A DNA stretch of 64,000 nucleotides, from the NCBI GenBank assembly GCA_017590115.1, contig JAGGNK010007559.1, positions 570,076 to 634,075 on the forward strand, read 5' to 3'. This DNA is from Montifringilla adamsi (Eukaryota > Chordata > Aves > Passeriformes > Passeridae). A model generated the notes under the pieces. The model saw only the letters and a list, made by a program, of their open reading frames with translations, did not search any database and had not been told where the DNA came from. Positions 46,019 through 57,187 of this stretch are shown in pieces (the stretch's first letter is position 1; the number at the start of each line of letters is the position of its first letter). The position numbers and the translations under genes were made by a program.

Positions 46019-47010
46019 CCGCAGTCAGGTACCCGACCCCACGGACCCCCAGGAGGGGACAAACACCCCGGCAAACCGTGCCTCGTTTGGGCGTGGTGTC
46101 CCCGGGTTTCCCCTGTCTGTGGAGCCCCCGAAACCGCTCCCTGCAGGGCACAGCAGGGGCTTCACGCCTCAGACAGGACTCTGAGTTTGTCCTGCCCCGG
46201 GTCAGCACTGGCACCATCCAGGGCATGGGCTGGGCTGAAGAGAAGGGGGGACACCCTCTTGGACCCTGGCACAGCCCCCTGCCCTGTCCCCTACAGGACT
46301 CTGAGTTTGTCCTGCCCTGGTCAGCACTGGCACCACCCAGGGCATGGGCTGGGCTGAAGAGAAGGGGGGACACCCTCTTGGACCCTGGCACAGCCCCCTG
46401 CCCTGTCCCCTCTCTCCTTTGTGTGCAGCCAGGTCTGGACCACGAGTGACCACGAGGGGTGAATCCTTCACTGCTCCTGGCTCTGCACGTGGCTCTGTGT
46501 GGCTGCCAGACCAGAGTTTGTCTTTTTCCCTCACAGCACAAATTTGTCCAGGGAACCACCAGAACAAGTAACTCCTGATCCAATCCCCTGGCACCCACAG
46601 GCTGCAGAGACCTGAAACAAGCAGCAGCAGCACCGTGCTCTCCTGTCCTGGCAGCCCCCAAGCTCCAGGCAACTCTACCAGCACACATGGGGAAAGACAC
46701 ATGGCTCACAGAAAACCTGAGTCCCAGGCTCAGGGAATGGGACAGAATTCCCAAAACCTCTCTAAATGACTGACCCACGCTCCTCCAGCATGCCTCAGTC
46801 CCCAGAGGAGATGCCTCTCCCAGGCTTTGGGGGACACCGGGATGCACTGCTGCGGGAGGTGGCACTGCTGTCCATCCAGCCTGACACGGTCACCCCGTGT
46901 CTGCATCACCCCAAATGCGGGAGGCAGGACAGCTCCAGGGTGGGTTTGGAGCAGAGACAGCTGACACATAATGAGGGTCTTATCTAATTAAAATGTGTTC
47001 CGAGCGTGCT
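46019..47010 (+). other. Probable ENPP7 3' UTR, end uncertain
   Basis: No clear signal until ATTAAA at 46,987-46,992, which may be the polyadenylation signal. A 120-bp tandem duplication lies inside. The extent is a guess. Confidence 0.3.
46173..46411. repeat. 120-bp tandem duplication
   Basis: Sequence starting ACAGGACTCTGAGTTTGTCC at 46,173 repeats at 46,293 with very few differences, including a one-base deletion. Two copies only. The high identity implies a recent event. Confidence 0.9.
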
Positions 47011-48130
47011 GGGAGCCTCCCCTGAAAGGTGCCAGGCCCCACCCAGGGTGGAGCCGCTCAGCCCGGACCTGCCGAGGACACAGAGCTCCCTTTGTCCCTG
47101 CTGGCCACATGCAGGGCTGGCCGTGGCACCCCCAGCCCCAAAGCCTGGGAAGCGTCCCAAAGTCACTCAGCACTTCCAGCTCCTGCCGCAAGAGCCCGAC
47201 CAGCACCATCCTGCTTGTCCTTCTGTGCTTTGTGGCTTGGCCAAAACTGGGAAATGCCACCAGTGCAGCCCTGAGCAGCAAACCTGCAGGCAGGATGGGC
47301 CTGGCTGCTCTGCTCCATGGCTGAGACCTGCCCTAGCTGCAACCGAGTCAGCTCCTGGGAGTTCTGGGAGGGGCGTTGGTGTCTTTTGGAGAGACAGGGA
47401 ATGTGGCAGTGCCAGGGCCAGGACCCCCCAGCTCACAGCAAACAGCCCTGTGAATCCTGAGCCAGGGGCTGGCAGAGCCTGGGCCGGTTGTGCCAGGCTC
47501 CAGGACCTCTCCCCAGCAGGGCTGAGGTAAAAGCCCCCGTACAAATCCAAACCTCCCTCTGCAGGAAGCAGCCCAGGGTCCTTCAACCAGGCTCAGGGAA
47601 CAGGGAGCAAGACCCCCCCATCCTGCAGCCCCCACTCCAGCCCTCCCAGCGTGATATTCCAGCACCCCCAGACCCCTCCCAGATGCTGTGGTGCCTTTCC
47701 CCAGCCCTGTGCCTCATCTCAGGGGCTCGATAAACATCTGTTGCCATAGAGACCCTCTCACTGCATCGGCTTCACCCAACGAGATGAAACAAGAGCCGCA
47801 CCCTCAGAAAAACAGGAAGAAAATGTTTGGCTTGAAACGTTGCTGGGGTGGGGGTCAAGGCAGCAGCAGCAGCAGCAGGGAGGCTCTGAAAGGGGAGTGT
47901 GGCCAGCACTGTGCACGCCGTTGAAAATGGTATTAATGATAAGAGTGTGCACAGAAACCTCCCCAGCTCTCCTGCTGGTGACCTTGGGGCTTCCCCGGCA
48001 GGTCAGCACAGCCACAGGCAGGGGCAGCCAGCTCTGCTGGTACCCTGGAGATCCTGGCAGAGCCTGCAGAGCTCAGAACCCGCTGGTACCAGGCTCTGAC
48101 CGTCCTCATGCCCAGCAGGCACACAGCAGG

Positions 48131-48470
48131 ATCACAAACTCATGGAATGGTTTTGGTTGGAAGGGACCTCAAAGCCCATCCAGTGCCACCCCTGCCATGG
48201 CAGGGACACCTTTCACTGTCCCAGGGTGTCCAAGCCCCAATGTCCAACCTGGCCTTGGACACTGCCAGGGATCCAGGGGCAGCCCCAGCTGCTCTGGGCA
48301 CCCTGTGCCAGGGCCTGCCCACCCCACAGGGAAGAATTTCCTCCTAACATTTAACCTAAATTTCTCCTCTGGAAGTTTAAAACCACTTTCCTGTCCTATC
48401 ACTCTCTGCCCATTTAAAATGCCACTCTCCCTTTTTTATAAGCCTTTAAGTACTGGAGAGCCACAGTGCT
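48131..48470 (-). mobile_element. CR1 LINE 3' end (antisense)
   Basis: The plus strand reads ACTCATGGAATGGTTTTGG, GTTGGAAGGGACCTCAAAG, CCTGCCATGGCAGGGACACC, then CTTGGACACTGCCAGGG and GGGAAGAATTTCCTCC. This is the reverse complement of the avian CR1 3' end, so the element points left. The 5' end is truncated. Confidence 0.9.
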
Positions 48471-48899
48471 CATAGGGCTGGTCCCAGTCTGGTTCCCAGA
48501 CCCACACAGGGAACATGGAGTTTGTAGTGACCAATCTCCTGACACAAATCCTCATCTGAGAGTTGATCTTCCCTCAGCTGGGAGCAGGAATTAAGTTCCT
48601 GACTCAACCAGCAGCATTTGGGTGAGACAGAGCTCTGTCAGAAAAATCCATGGTGAGGAAGGGACCGTCCTAGAGAAAGGCTGGACCCTGACACATCCCT
48701 GCAGGAGGGTTTCCCCTGCCCTCCAGTCACAGGGATTGCCACCAGACACACCTCGCTGGGGCTGCTCCCACTCGGGGTGGCTGGAAGCAGCACGCTGGTC
48801 ACAGTACGTGCTGCAGCCGCATTTCCAGCACGGACCATCCCCCAGCCCTGGGCTCCTGAGCACGCGTGACCTGGGGTATCCCCTCTCTGGCCCAAGAGC

Positions 48900-49340
48900 T
48901 GGTCCTGTTCCTCCATCCCCCCGTACCCTTGTCCGGCTGCCTCCCGCCCTGCTGGTGTACCAGTGTCCCGGTATGGCGGCGTCCCAATGTCCTGGTGTCG
49001 CAATGTCCCGGTGTCCCTGCCGGTGCAGTACCGGTGTCCCAATGTCCCGGTGCAGTACCGGTGTCCCGGTGTCCCGTGCAGTACCGGCAGCCGGCGGCCG
49101 AGGGCTCCCGAGCCACGCTCAGCTCCCCCGAGCTCCCGGCACCGGCGGGGGAAGCGGCTCACGGTGAAAGCGCGGCCCGGAGCATCTCCCCAAAGCCGCG
49201 GCGCCCGCAGCCACCAGCCTCCCGCCCAGCACCGGACGCTGCCCCGGGGCCATGCGGTGCCCCGGCGGCTGCCCCGGAGAGGGATCCGCTCCTCGTCCCG
49301 AGGAACAAAGCCTGGGAACCACCCGCGGTGCCGCCGGGCC
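48900..49340. other. CpG-rich patch with GTCCCGGT minisatellite
   Basis: Degenerate repeats of CCGGTGTCCC, AATGTCCCGG and GCAGTACCGG from about 48,952 to 49,090, then CG-dense unique sequence to about 49,340. This could be a small CpG island between the two genes. No exon is supported. Confidence 0.4.
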
Positions 49341-52162
49341 CGGGGCGCTCCCCAGCATCCTCTGCAGCTCCGGCTGCACCACCCTTGCAGGGATGATCCA
49401 AGGGATGCCCCGAAGATCCACGACACACACCGGAATGTCACCATCCCCTCCCAGCCCTGACTGCGTGCCCGGGCTGGGGGATGCTTCCATGTCCCAGGCC
49501 AGACGGATGAGATGGATCCTCCCTGCTGTGGGTGCGAGTTTTAATCCCACCGACACACGGAACCTAAACCAGCTCCTGCTCCCCAGCCAGGAGCCATCTC
49601 CAGCTCAGCCTCTTCCAAGGAAAACCCCAAACTGTCGCATTTTGCACGTCCTTGGAGCCTTTCCCAGCCTTTCCCGTTGCTCCTCACACCTCGTGCATGG
49701 GCAATGTGGGACATTTTCAGCAGATATTTCCCGATGACAAAGGCCAAAGCCCAGCCTGGCCTTGCTCGGACACATCCTCTGCCGGATCCCAGCATCTCCT
49801 CCCGCCCTCCCGGCCCCACGTAATTCATTCCCCACCGCCCCCCTCCCCGGGCTGGGGGTCACGCAGCAGGGAGAGCCCCGCTGTGTATTGCATCCCAATT
49901 TGCCATGCATTTCCACACCATTTGCTTCCTTTTCTTTTTCCTGCACTGGGAAGCTGCTCGCTGCCCAGGGGTCCCAGCCGCTCCGGGATGGGAACATAAC
50001 AACAAACATACAAGGACACGTATTTATTTATTTATGGCACGCAGTGTGTGGGGACACTGCTGCCTCCCAAAACGCCTGCTCTGGGAGTGGCACGCGCCCC
50101 TCCGACTCCCGCACAGGGCCACAGGACCCGGACACCACGCGGTCCCCGGCCACCCCATCCTGGGAAGCTGCACAGCTCCATACCCGGCTGCAGTACCCAA
50201 ATGAGATGCAGATCTCTGTGCTTTGATTGGCTGATGCCTTGGGAAAAACAGCCACCATTTGCCCACAACAAACATGGCCACCATGGCCTGGCTGTTCCCT
50301 GGGCTGGCCTCAGCCTCACCCTCTGGGGTCAGGGACATCCCGCACCCCCTCAGGCACCCCCGGCATGGGGGTCCCGGCACAGTGGAGGGAACGGGGCACC
50401 CCTGCAATGCACCTGGTTTGGGGGGGTCCAGCACCAACACAGAGACCCTGTGGGAACCCCCACGGCCTGGATCCCCCCGGACCTTGACCCCCACCCTGCA
50501 CCTACCAGGCCAGGGCTCCGTGCTCCACAAGGCCCTGGAAAGCGGCCATGTCCTTCACTGAGCCTGGCAGGATGGGAGAGAGCCCACAGCAGCTCAGGGG
50601 TGACCTGAACTAGTTCCCAGTAAACCCCAGTTTAAAGGGATTTCCAGTCTTGGAAGCAGCACAGCCCTTTCCCCCTCAACACACAAAGGGGACTCAGACC
50701 ATCTCCATCCCTTCCTTCAACACCAAACCCCCACTTCAGCCTGACAGCCCCTGCTACAGACACAACACAGGACACACAGCATTCCTGGGATGCCTGGCCT
50801 ACTTGGGAAAAGCTACAAAATCATGTTCCATCAGATTAGTTCAGGGGTCTGACTCTCATTTTTAAGATGATGATGGTTTTCATGGTGATTGGTGAATTTA
50901 TTTGCCCTGCTGTCACTTTGCTTGGTGGGAGCGTGGGGCCAAGTTATCCAGTGCGTGTTGCTGAGTTTCTCCAGAAAGGTGAAGTCCCTGTCAGGGATGG
51001 GAAACACTGAATTCATGGAAAAGGCACTCACAGGTGGAGCCACAGCTTTGGCAGCAGCAGGGGGTCATCTCATCCCACCCCAGTGAGCAGCCCCAGCAGG
51101 GGCAGCCCCAGCGGGGGCTCCCACCAGCAGTGCCCAGGGAAGCTCCAGGGCTGGGATGGTCTCCTCTGACTGACCAGGAGGGAACAGGACATCCCAGAAG
51201 CCCTGGGGTACCACACTCTGCCAGGGGTAAAAGGCACAGAGCCCATGGCAGCTGAGGGACTGCCCAGGACCAGTTTTTAATAAACCCCTGGGAGGAGAAA
51301 GGAGATTTCCAGCCCAGGGAGCAGCACGGTCCTTTCCACCCTCAGCAGGAACAGGACATGTGGCATGAGCAGCATTAGGGATCATTCAGAGTCCCCACAA
51401 GGGACCAGGGACAGTGCTGATGGCACAGCCCCACAAACACTGTGGTCCCTAAGGAGACACAAACGTCCAGGGCTGCTCCCACTTCTGAGCCCAGCCCCTC
51501 GCCAGCCCAGCAGCCAGCGGATGGAGCCTCTCCACTCACACGGCCTCCCCTTCCTGGCCCCGGGAGGGCAGAGAACAGCGACCCCAGCCCAGCACCCTCG
51601 TGGGGAGCAGAGGAACAGCAGCACTGAGGGGCGGCTGGGAGAGGAGCTCACCCAGCATCAACCGAACCAGGGCTCATTCCCAAGAGGGGTCGTCTCTGAG
51701 AGGCGAATCCCTGCAGCCAGGAGAGCCCCACGGCTCCTCATCCCTTGGGATGGCTGTGCACGGCTCAGGCACACGGTGAGGGGAGGTCACACAGGGCTTC
51801 TAAAATCTCAGAGGTGTCACACACAAAGAGCCGAGCTGGCAGAAGGTAAATGAACTCAAACAAAAAGTGCGGCGCTGTTACAATTCTGTGTCACCTTCGG
51901 CTAAAAAACCGCTCCTACAGCTCATCAGCGAACGGCCACGGTAATTGTCAAAGAAAACAATGAAAGGTGACAGCGCCCGACCCAAGACAGCCCCCTGGCA
52001 TGGACCCAGCACCCCAGGCACGTCCACATCCCGCGGTGCCCGAGCAGTCCCGCTCCTGACTCCAGCCTCTCATTGCCTCCTTCAAAGGGTCCCCCGTGGT
52101 GACATTCCCCCCGCAACGGGGACAGCCAACGCACCCGCTGCTGCTCCAAATGACCCAGCACC

Positions 52163-52250
52163 ACTAAACCCGGCTAAACGCGGCATCGCTAAACCCGGCA
52201 TTGCTAAACTCAGCTTCACTAAACCCGGCACCGCTAAACCCGGCATCGCT
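52163..52250. repeat. 15-bp tandem repeat (CTAAACCCGGCATCG), about 6 copies
   Basis: Head-to-tail copies such as GCTAAACCCGGCATCG and ACTAAACCCGGCACCG, ending where the CBX2 CpG island begins, about 1 kb upstream of the CBX2 start codon. Confidence 0.9.
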
Positions 52251-53237
52251 TACCGGAGACGGCAGTGCCCGGGGTGCGGGCGAGGCCCCACGCAGGACAC
52301 CCCATGGCCCGTCCGGCTCCTGCTCAGTCCCTGCGCGCCGCGGGCACCCAGGCGCCGGGGCGACGGCAATTCATATCCCTGCGGCTCCCGCACGGTTAAC
52401 GGCAGGCTCCGGGCCCGCGGCGGCGAACTCCCTGAGGTGCTGACTCATCTTCTTCCATGCCTGTAAAGCACCATATTTCATCCTTCCACGCCCACAGCGC
52501 ACAACCGCCGTGCAGCAGCTCCTCACGCAGCCCTGCACGCCCCGGTGCGTGCGGTGCCGGCGCGGTCGGTGCCGCCGCACCCCCGGTAGCGCGGCTCGGG
52601 AGGGATCGTGGGCCGGGCGGTACCGAGCTGCGAGCCGGCACCGCGCGAGGGTCACAACCGGCCCACCCCCCCGGGAAATCTTTTATTCTATTATAAGCAA
52701 CTATTTTAGGACTGAAACGTGCCGGTGCTGCTGCCGCCTGTTCCGGCCCGGCGGGGACCGGCGGGGACCGCCGGCGGCTGCCCCGGCCCCAGGGTGCTTT
52801 GTCCCCAGGAAGGACCCCGGGCGGGGGACTCGGAGCCCGGCTCCTCGCAGCAGGAACCCCTCGCGGGGTCGGACCGGGGGGATCCCCGCGGGGGCCGGCC
52901 GGGGAAGCCCCCTGCGCTGCCTGGGCAAACAAAGCCCCGGGCCGGGCCACCCCATTGTCCCCGCTCCGGCCGGGCTGCGGCCGCCCCCGCGCGGGAGGAA
53001 GAGGAGGGGTCGTACACAGACAATGCCTCCCCCCACCCCCCACGCCGGATCGCCCCGCCCCCCGCTCCCCATTGGCCGGCGGGGAATTTGGGGACCCCCC
53101 GCCCGCCCCTCCGCCGTATTGTGCCGGGGGGCGCGCGTGGATCTGGGGGGGTCGGAGCGCGCGCGGCCGCCGTCGGGGGCGCGCCCGGGGGCTCCCCTTG
53201 TGTGTGAGTGCGCGGGGGTGTGCGCGGGGCCGGGGCC

Positions 53238-53309
53238 ATGGAGGAGCTGAGCAGCGTGGGAGAGCAGGTCTTCGCCGCCGAGTGCATCCTCAGCAAGCGG
53301 CTCCGCAAG
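53238..53309 (+). CDS. CBX2: CBX2 exon 1
   Basis: Encodes residues 1-24 ([20 protein letters not shown]...), the start of the chromodomain with F12. The donor is AAG|GTGGGA. It is followed by an 82-bp intron. Confidence 0.95.
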
Positions 53310-56300
53310 GTGGGACCCGCCGCCCCCGCACCCCCCGCTCTCCCCGCACCCCCCGCCGCCGCTAACGCCTCTCTCCCGTCTCTCTCCGCAGGGCAAGCTG
53401 GAGTACCTGGTCAAGTGGCGAGGCTGGTCCTCCAAGTGAGCGGGGCGGTGCGGGGCGCGGATCGGTGCGGGGCGCGGATCGCGGAACCATGCGGTGCGGA
53501 GCGGCGTGCGGTGCGGGGCGCGGGTACCGCCCGCCCGGCCGCTTTTGTTTGGGTCGTGCCGCTCCTTTTGTTTACAAATAAGCGCGGCCGCGGCCGGGCC
53601 CTCCCCGCCAGCGCGTGGGGCTCCGCTCCCCCCTCCCGGGCCGGTGCAGCCCCCCCCCGGAGTCGCCGCACCCCCCCGGCTGTGCCGGCCCCTCGCCCGC
53701 TGTGCTGAAACCGGAGCTCCCCCGGGATGCGCGGGGCTCGCCTCGCCCCGCGGCGGCGTGGCCGCCCCCTTTCCGATCTCCCTCCCCCGGCCCCTCTCCC
53801 CTGCCCGCCCCCCGGCTGTGCCGGCCCCCGGTACCGGCATGCCCCGGTCCGTGCCAGGCCCGGGTGTCCCTGGGGGAAGCCCCCGGTGCCCCGTCGGTGC
53901 CGGAACGGCGGGGGGGTCCGGCCCCCTGCTCTCAGCCGGTCCGTGTCCTCTGTTGCAGGCACAACAGCTGGGAGCCTGAGGAGAACATCCTGGACCCCCG
54001 GCTGCTCCTGGCTTTCCAAAAGAAGTGAGCAAACTCTAAATGTTTCTAAGCAAACTGTAAAGTCAATTAACTTCTAATTGGCTGCACGTGTGGTGGAAGC
54101 CGTTGGAAACAACAGCCTGGAGCTGGCGGAGCCCTTTGTGGCCAGGCCCTTTTGTTTGTCCCCGGAGTCATGGTCGGTCCAGATCTACCTAGAGCGGCTG
54201 TGCCCTGGCCAGACAGACCCCGAGGGTTTATGGCCTCCGGATGCACCAGGGGAATGGGGCACGGACCTGGGGCTCCCTGTCCCCATCCGGGGCTCAGGGA
54301 CCTTGGCTGTGCTTGGGGGACAGCCGCAGACCCCTGGGGGGAGATGGTGCCTGGGCTTGTGAGGCATTAAAGTGAGCTTGTGGAGGGTGAGGGAAATAAT
54401 ATCTGGGAGAAAATGGTAGAGAATGGTTTGGATTAGAAGGATCTTAAAGCTCTTCCCGATCCACCCCGTCATTTCCACTACCCCAGTGACTCCAAGTCCT
54501 GTCCAGCCTGGCCTTAGACATTACCATGGATGGGGCAGCCACAGCTTCTTTGGGCAGCCTGTGCCAGGGCTTACCACCCTCACAGGGAAGAATTTCTTCT
54601 TAATATCCATCTAACCCTGCCCTCAGTCAGTTGGAAGCCATTCCCTGTGTCCTGTCACTACAGGCACTTGTCCAAAGTCCCTCTCCAGCTCTCTTGGATC
54701 CTCTTTAAGTACTGGAAGATGCTCTGAGGTCTCCCTATAGCCTTCTCCAGGCTGAAGCACCTGGATGGCAGAAGAAAATGGTGTCTGTCCTGTCCGGTGC
54801 ATGCTCCTGCCTGGAGCCAGGCTGAGAACAGCAATGGTTCCACAGCCCTGCACCCCGGAATCACTCACAGAGCAGAGGGAAGCCAGCTGGCCATGGCAGA
54901 CATAGTGCTGCCAAGTACTTTGACACAGTAATAATAAAAATCATTAAAGTTTATTATAGGATTCAATTATAACTGGTTTCTGGATCCATTTTATTCAAGA
55001 ATAGGATCTGGTGTTGGGTGCAGATAGGATGGTGTTTAATCAGCTGGATGTGTTACATCTAAACACCATCCCATTTAAACAGAACTAGGAAATGAGTACT
55101 GTGACCTGAAACATCCCAGCCTGGGCCACCGTGGCCAGAGCAGGAGGTGCAGGAGAGGTGGAAGGAGTCCAGCAGAGGAGGGGACTCACTGAGCTTCCAG
55201 GGACTGGCTTTGCCTCTCCCACACCCAGCATGGAAGCTCAGCACAGCAGGGGCATAATCAAAGCAAGGCTTAGCAGGGCTGGGGACAGACCCTTCCCTTT
55301 GCCTGATCCTCTTGTGCCAGAAAAATGGCAAATCTCACCTGGAAAAGGCACAGGTTTAGGATGGGTAACACCATGTGGTCAATCACTGAGTGCTGGAAGC
55401 TGCAGGGATGTTGCTGGTGCAGACTGGGATGCTGTCCTGTCACTACCTGGCTGCCTCAGTTTCCCCAGATGTTTTTTCTTCCCCATAAACATTGTCTTTA
55501 ATCCTTGTTTCCTGCAGGGAACACGAGAAAGAAGTGCAGAATCGGAAGAGGGGCAAGCGGCCCCGGGGCAGGCCCAGGAAGAACGTGGTGAGTCCCAGCA
55601 GTGCTGGGGCAGCTCTGGAGGGGCTCTGGCTTTGGAGGGCACCGGGGTTTGGGGGTGGCCTCGAGCACACAACTCGTCCCATCAGCTGATGGACCCCTGA
55701 AGATCAGCTACAGAGAGAGAGAACCTGGCCGTGTCTGAGGCCCCTGGCCAGGCCACCCTGGAGGGTTTATAGTGCCCATAACCATTCCTTGGTCACTGCT
55801 GTTAACTCTCCCTGTCTCTGCTGCTTTGCAGGAACCAGAGATGCCTGCGAAAACTAAGTCAAGCAGCTCCTCTTCCTCCACATCCTCCTCTTCCTCCTCC
55901 TCCGAGGAAGAGGATGAGAGTGATCTGGAAGCAAAGAGAGGTCCCCGCAGTAGGGAGACACACCCGGTGCCGCAGAAGAAAGCTCAGATCCTGGTGGCCA
56001 AGCCTGACATGAAAGACGCTTCCAGGAAGAAGCGTGGCCGGAAACCTCTTCCCCCAGAGCAGAAAGCAGCTCGAAGGACTGTGAACCTGACAAAGGTGCT
56101 GAAAACGTCCCGGAAGGAGGTGGGGAGCAGTGCCAAGCTGGTGGGGAAGCTGCAGCCCCAGCACAGCACACAGGGCTCAGGCATGGCTATGCTGAAGGAT
56201 CCACCGGGCACCTTGGCTGGGCTCAGCTCAGGGGGCTCCTCAGTGGAGAACCTGCCCAACATGATGAAGAGCGGCTCAGCGAGCCCCAGCCAGGCCATCA

Positions 56301-57187
56301 GCTGGCAGAGCTCCATCGTGCACTACATGAACAGGATGTCCCAAAGCCAGAGCGCAGCCGAAAGCTCGGCCCTGGGCAGGCTGGCGCTGAAGGCACAGGC
56401 AGCCAGTAAGGGCAGCTTAGGGCTGGACTTGAAAATGAGGAGCCAGAAAGGCTCTGGGGAGCTGGGACTGAACACACAGGGACCCAAAACTGCAAAGGCT
56501 TCCGGCAGCAGCTCTGGAGGGGACCAGAAATCGGGGTTTGCTGCTGGAGGCCAGATGCTGCCCAACGGCAGCAAGGCACCGTCGAGCTCATCTGGGGCCA
56601 GCAGCCAGGCAGCCTCCAGCCAGGAGCTGAACCTCCAGGCTCTGAACCTGCAGAGCGTCAAAAACGGGCCGAGCGCGGCCAGCGGGAGCAGCCTGCCCAG
56701 GCACCTCTGCGGCTCCCTGGCCAAGGGCTCCGCTGCCTGCACGGCCAGTGCGGGTGCCAAGGTTGCTGGCAGTGCCAAGGGTGGTGTGACAGGGGCCGGG
56801 CTGAACGCTGCCGGTGCTGCTGCACTGCCAGGGGGGGACGCAGGCAAGAGCAAGAAGCAGACACACCGGGCAGGTGACAGGGACTCGGCCAAAGGTGGCT
56901 CAGCGGGCGCTCCAGAGGGACACGCGGCCACAGAGAGCCGCAAAGCCTCCGCCCTGTCCGAAGCGAGCACAGGCGAGGACACCAGCTCGGATTCGGACCG
57001 GGATTCAGCTTCCCTCCCAGGTGTGGGTCAGAACATGTCTGTCTCCATCCAGACCAGCCAGGACTGGAAACCCACCCGCAGCCTGATTGAGCACGTCTTT
57101 GTCACCGATGTCACCGCTAACCTGATCACAGTGACGGTCAAGGAGTCCCCCACCAGCGTCGGGTTTTTCAACCTGCGGCAATACTGA
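53238..57187 (+). CDS. CBX2: CBX2, Polycomb chromobox protein 2 (five exons)
   Basis: Subunit of canonical PRC1 that binds H3K27me3 and compacts chromatin. Exons 53238-53309, 53392-53435, 53959-54024, 55518-55587 and 55832-57187 join to 1,608 nt and 535 aa (human about 532). The chromodomain (about 9-62) has the aromatic cage F12, W33 and W36. The AT-hook KRPRGRPRK is at 74-82. A Ser tract (94-108) followed by EEEDESD can be a CK2 target and phase-separation region. A second basic hook-like RKKRGRKP lies at 149-156. IVHYMNRM is the conserved mid motif. The C-terminal Pc box (from about 494) with [19 protein letters not shown] binds RING1. The ATG is in good context (GGGGCCATGG). Confidence 0.97.
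53392..53435 (+). CDS. CBX2: CBX2 exon 2
   Basis: 44 nt encoding [15 protein letters not shown] with cage residues W33 and W36. It ends in phase 2 before GTGAGC. The split Lys codon is completed by exon 3. Confidence 0.95.
53959..54024 (+). CDS. CBX2: CBX2 exon 3
   Basis: 66 nt encoding [20 protein letters not shown] and the start of KK, the rest of the chromodomain. The acceptor is CTGTTGCAG and the donor GTGAGC. Confidence 0.95.
54410..54763 (-). mobile_element. CR1 LINE 3' end (antisense) in CBX2 intron 3
   Basis: The plus strand reads GAGAATGGTTTGGATTAGAAGG, CCAGCCTGGCCTTAGACATT, GGGGCAGCCACAGCTTCTTT, GGGAAGAATTTCTTCTTAAT and AGTACTGGAAGATGCTCTGA, the reverse complement of the CR1 3' region. 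It reaches further 5' than the other copies, including the CCTTCTCCAGGCTGAA block. Confidence 0.9.
55027..55071. repeat. Nested inverted repeat in CBX2 intron 3
   Basis: GGATGGTGTTTA (55,027-55,038) is the exact reverse complement of TAAACACCATCC (55,060-55,071). Inside the loop GATGT and ACATC form a second small stem. This gives a plausible two-part hairpin in RNA or DNA. Confidence 0.8.
55518..55587 (+). CDS. CBX2: CBX2 exon 4 (AT-hook exon)
   Basis: 70 nt encoding [20 protein letters not shown] plus KNV. The acceptor is TTTCCTGCAG and the donor GTG|GTGAGT. Phase 0 at its end. Confidence 0.94.
55832..57187 (+). CDS. CBX2: CBX2 exon 5 (long terminal coding exon)
   Basis: Starts after CTGCTTTGCAG with GAACCAGAGATGCC. 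It encodes the Ser-rich acidic tract, basic hook-like region, low-complexity Ser/Gly/Ala-rich middle and the RING1-binding C-terminus, ending GFFNLRQY and TGA. Confidence 0.96.
   Translation, partial: EPEMPAKTKSSSSSSSTSSSSSSSEEEDESDLEAKRGPRSRETHPVPQKKAQILVAKPDMKDASRKKRGRKPLPPEQKAARRTVNLTKVLKTSRKEVGSSAKLVGKLQPQHSTQGSGMAMLKDPPGTLAGLSSGGSSVENLPNMMKSGSASPSQAISWQSSIVHYMNRMSQSQSAAESSALGRLALKAQAASKGSLGLDLKMRSQKGSGELGLNTQGPKTAKASGSSSGGDQKSGFAAGGQMLPNGSKAPSSSSGASSQAASSQELNLQALNLQSVKNGPSAASGSSLPRHLCGSLAKGSAACTASAGAKVAGSAKGGVTGAGLNAAGAAALPGGDAGKSKKQTHRAGDRDSAKGGSAGAPEGHAATESRKASALSEASTGEDTSSDSDRDSASLPGVGQNMSVSIQTSQDWKPTRSLIEHVFVTDVTANLITVTVKESPTSVGFFNLRQY

Larger units (their letters stand above)
47011..52250. 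other. ENPP7-CBX2 intergenic region
   Basis: No coding exon can be supported. It contains a CR1 copy (48,131-48,470), a degenerate GC-rich minisatellite with CpG clustering (about 48,900-49,340) and a 15-bp repeat at its right end. The rest is ordinary GC-rich avian intergenic DNA. Confidence 0.6.
52250..53960 (+). promoter_or_regulatory. CBX2: CBX2 CpG-island promoter
   Basis: Long, extremely CG-dense island that covers the upstream region, exon 1, intron 1, exon 2 and most of intron 2. An inverted CCAAT box (CCATTGGCC) lies at about 53,070 next to a GC-box-like CCCCGCCCCCC, about 165 bases upstream of the ATG. There is no TATA box, so a CpG-type promoter with dispersed starts is expected. 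Developmental Polycomb genes usually have such islands. Confidence 0.8.
54025..55517 (+). other. CBX2 intron 3
   Basis: 1,493-bp intron holding an antisense CR1 copy (54,410-54,763) and an AT-rich segment with a perfect 12-bp inverted repeat (54,925-55,085). Confidence 0.9.

Noticed and set aside
45792..46865. 357-codon minus-strand frame opposite the end of ENPP7
   Set aside because: Overlaps ENPP7 exon 5 and the 120-bp duplication, shows a repeat-derived duplicated peptide and has no known family features.
52701..54032. 443-codon frame antisense to CBX2
   Set aside because: Shadow of the CBX2 CpG island and exons. No independent promoter, domain or splice logic.
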